From contig DETL01000029.1 of NCBI GenBank assembly GCA_002361625.1, forward strand, positions 37,242-43,290: a DNA stretch of 6,049 nt. The letters are read 5' to 3'. This document shows, piece after piece, positions 4,879 to 6,049 of this stretch; positions within the stretch are counted from its first letter, which is position 1; every line of letters begins with the position of its first letter. The stretch is from Bacteroidales bacterium UBA3289. GTDB taxonomy: Bacteria; Bacteroidota; Bacteroidia; Bacteroidales; UBA932. The notes beneath the pieces are model-generated. The model was given only the letters and a program-made list of their open reading frames with translations, ran no database searches and was not told where the DNA came from. Made by a program: the position numbers and the translations under genes.

Positions 4879-6049
4879 ATGAACAGCAGACGCATTTTCG
4901 TAGAAAAGAAAGACCGGTTCCGCGTGGAAGCGGCGAGCCTCCTTGCCGAGTTCAACGAGAACCTCTCCCTGAGTCTCGGATCCCTCCGGCTCATCAACGT
5001 GTATGACCTTTTCGGTTTCTCGGACCGGCTCCTCGAGCAGACCCGCTACAGCGTGTTCGGCGAGGTCGTGACCGATACCGTCACCGACGACCTTCCCCTG
5101 GAAGGGAAGAAGTACATCGCCGTGGAGTACATCCCGGGCCAGTTCGACCAGCGGGCCTCCTCGGCCGTGGACTGCGTCCACCTGATCGATCCCGCCGCGG
5201 ACATCGAGATCAAGAGTTCCCGCCTGCTCGTCTTCGACGACTCGGTGGACGAGGAAACCCTGAAGCGGATCCGCCACTATTTCATCAATCCCGTGGAAAG
5301 CCGCGAAAAGGACCTGTCCGTCCTTTCCCTCAGCGAGAAGGCCGACGTGAAGCCGCTGGAGGACCTCTCCGGATTCACGGACATGGCCCCGGCCGATTAC
5401 GCCGCCTTCTGCAAGGGACACGGTCTCGCGATGAATACCGACGACCTCGCCGAGGTGGTCCGTTATTTCCGCGGAGAGGAACGGAATCCTTCCGAGACGG
5501 AACTCCGGATCCTGGATACCTACTGGAGCGACCATTGCCGTCACACGACCTTCACCTCCGAACTGGAGGAAATCACGGTGGACGAATCCTTCATGAAAGC
5601 CGAGCTGGAAGAGTCCCTGGGCCTGTTCGAGCAGATGCGCGCGGACCTCGGCCGGGAGAACAAGCCCCGCTGCCTGATGGAGCTTGCCACGATCGGCGCC
5701 CGCTGGCTGCGCAAGCAGGGCAAGCTGGACGACCTGGAGCAGAGCGAAGAGAACAACGCCTGCAGCATTTTCGTGAATGTCGAGGTCGATGGCCGGCCGG
5801 AGAAATGGCTCCTGCAGTTCAAGAACGAAACGCATAACCACCCCACGGAAATCGAACCGTTCGGTGGTGCGGCCACCTGCCTGGGCGGCGCGATCCGCGA
5901 CCCGCTTTCCGGTCGCGCCTATGTCTATCAGGCGATGCGTGTCACCGGTGCCGGCGACATCACGGCCCGTGTGGCGGATACCATTCCCGGCAAGCTTCCG
6001 CAGCGGATGATCAGCAAGAAGGCGGCCGCCGGCTACTCCAGCTACGGCA
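4879..6049 (+). CDS. purL: Phosphoribosylformylglycinamidine synthase, single-chain variant, N-terminal 390 residues (runs off right edge)
   Basis: PurL converts FGAR, glutamine and ATP to FGAM in de novo purine synthesis. The frame is open from ATG 4879 to the window end with 390 codons. The start MNSRRIFVEKK and the motifs VEYIPGQFDQRA (82-93), FINPVESRE (135-143), DTYWSDHCRHTTF (213-225) and FKNETHNHPTEIEPFGG (314-330), then GKLPQR (371-376), match the long single-chain variant found in Clostridia and some Bacteroidota, which is usually somewhat over 1200 residues. The N-terminal part corresponds to the PurS-like domain and linker, and the segment from about 290 onward enters the first AIRS-like ATP-binding half. 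The glutaminase domain expected at the C-terminus lies beyond the window, so its cysteine cannot be checked. It follows purE by 51 nt with a hairpin in the gap, and probably shares the purE transcript. No Shine-Dalgarno sequence is seen. Confidence 0.96.
   Translation, partial: MNSRRIFVEKKDRFRVEAASLLAEFNENLSLSLGSLRLINVYDLFGFSDRLLEQTRYSVFGEVVTDTVTDDLPLEGKKYIAVEYIPGQFDQRASSAVDCVHLIDPAADIEIKSSRLLVFDDSVDEETLKRIRHYFINPVESREKDLSVLSLSEKADVKPLEDLSGFTDMAPADYAAFCKGHGLAMNTDDLAEVVRYFRGEERNPSETELRILDTYWSDHCRHTTFTSELEEITVDESFMKAELEESLGLFEQMRADLGRENKPRCLMELATIGARWLRKQGKLDDLEQSEENNACSIFVNVEVDGRPEKWLLQFKNETHNHPTEIEPFGGAATCLGGAIRDPLSGRAYVYQAMRVTGAGDITARVADTIPGKLPQRMISKKAAAGYSSYG

Noticed and set aside
4870..5841. 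Minus-strand open frame of 323 codons opposite purL
   Set aside because: purL on the plus strand has clear family motifs through this stretch; the antisense product shows none.
1..6049. CRISPR array, tRNA, rRNA or mobile element
   Set aside because: No spaced repeats, cloverleaf, rRNA-like sequence, transposase or terminal repeats were seen; the window is filled by five nucleotide-biosynthesis genes and one gap.

Overview
The window is a divergent nucleotide-biosynthesis locus. The dense, GC-rich coding is interrupted by one AT-rich regulatory gap. Both transcription units in that gap start at TAnnTTTG-type -7 boxes with an upstream TTTG, and the starts carry little or no Shine-Dalgarno sequence. 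Both traits point to Bacteroidota, probably a high-GC Bacteroidales-like lineage. This is an inference from promoter style and protein resemblance, not a taxonomic assignment.

Left part (minus strand, read right to left): pyrC (type I dihydroorotase), carA and carB (small and large subunits of carbamoyl-phosphate synthase). carB runs off the left edge after 563 residues. The genes overlap by 7 and 8 bases and form one tight de novo pyrimidine operon. Right part (plus strand): purE (N5-CAIR mutase, complete) and purL (single-chain FGAM synthase of the Clostridia/Bacteroidota-type variant, first 390 residues). These form a de novo purine operon.

The central gap (4046-4356) holds the most interesting material. 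The pyr transcript appears to start near 4177 and has a leader of about 130 nt. The leader contains, in order: a 45-codon leader ORF whose ATG lies only about 5 nt from the predicted start site; a small hairpin; an uninterrupted 18-nt pyrimidine tract; and a strong intrinsic terminator (8-bp stem, eight T) that lies inside the leader ORF and ends 7 nt before the pyrC ATG. The leader ORF stops just inside pyrC. This is the architecture of the E. coli pyrBI attenuator, in which UTP-sensitive RNA polymerase pausing is coupled to leader-peptide translation, here placed in front of pyrC-carA-carB. The gap also holds a 12-bp palindrome in the pyrC promoter spacer, a TCAACA-N7-TGTTGA dyad, helically phased CGGAAAA repeats next to the purE promoter, and a 12-nt sequence shared by both promoters.

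The second notable observation is in CarA. The glutaminase nucleophile cysteine is replaced by glycine, and neighbouring glutamine-pocket residues are also changed, while the N-terminal domain and the rest of the fold look intact. If this is the only CarA, the enzyme probably uses free ammonia rather than glutamine.
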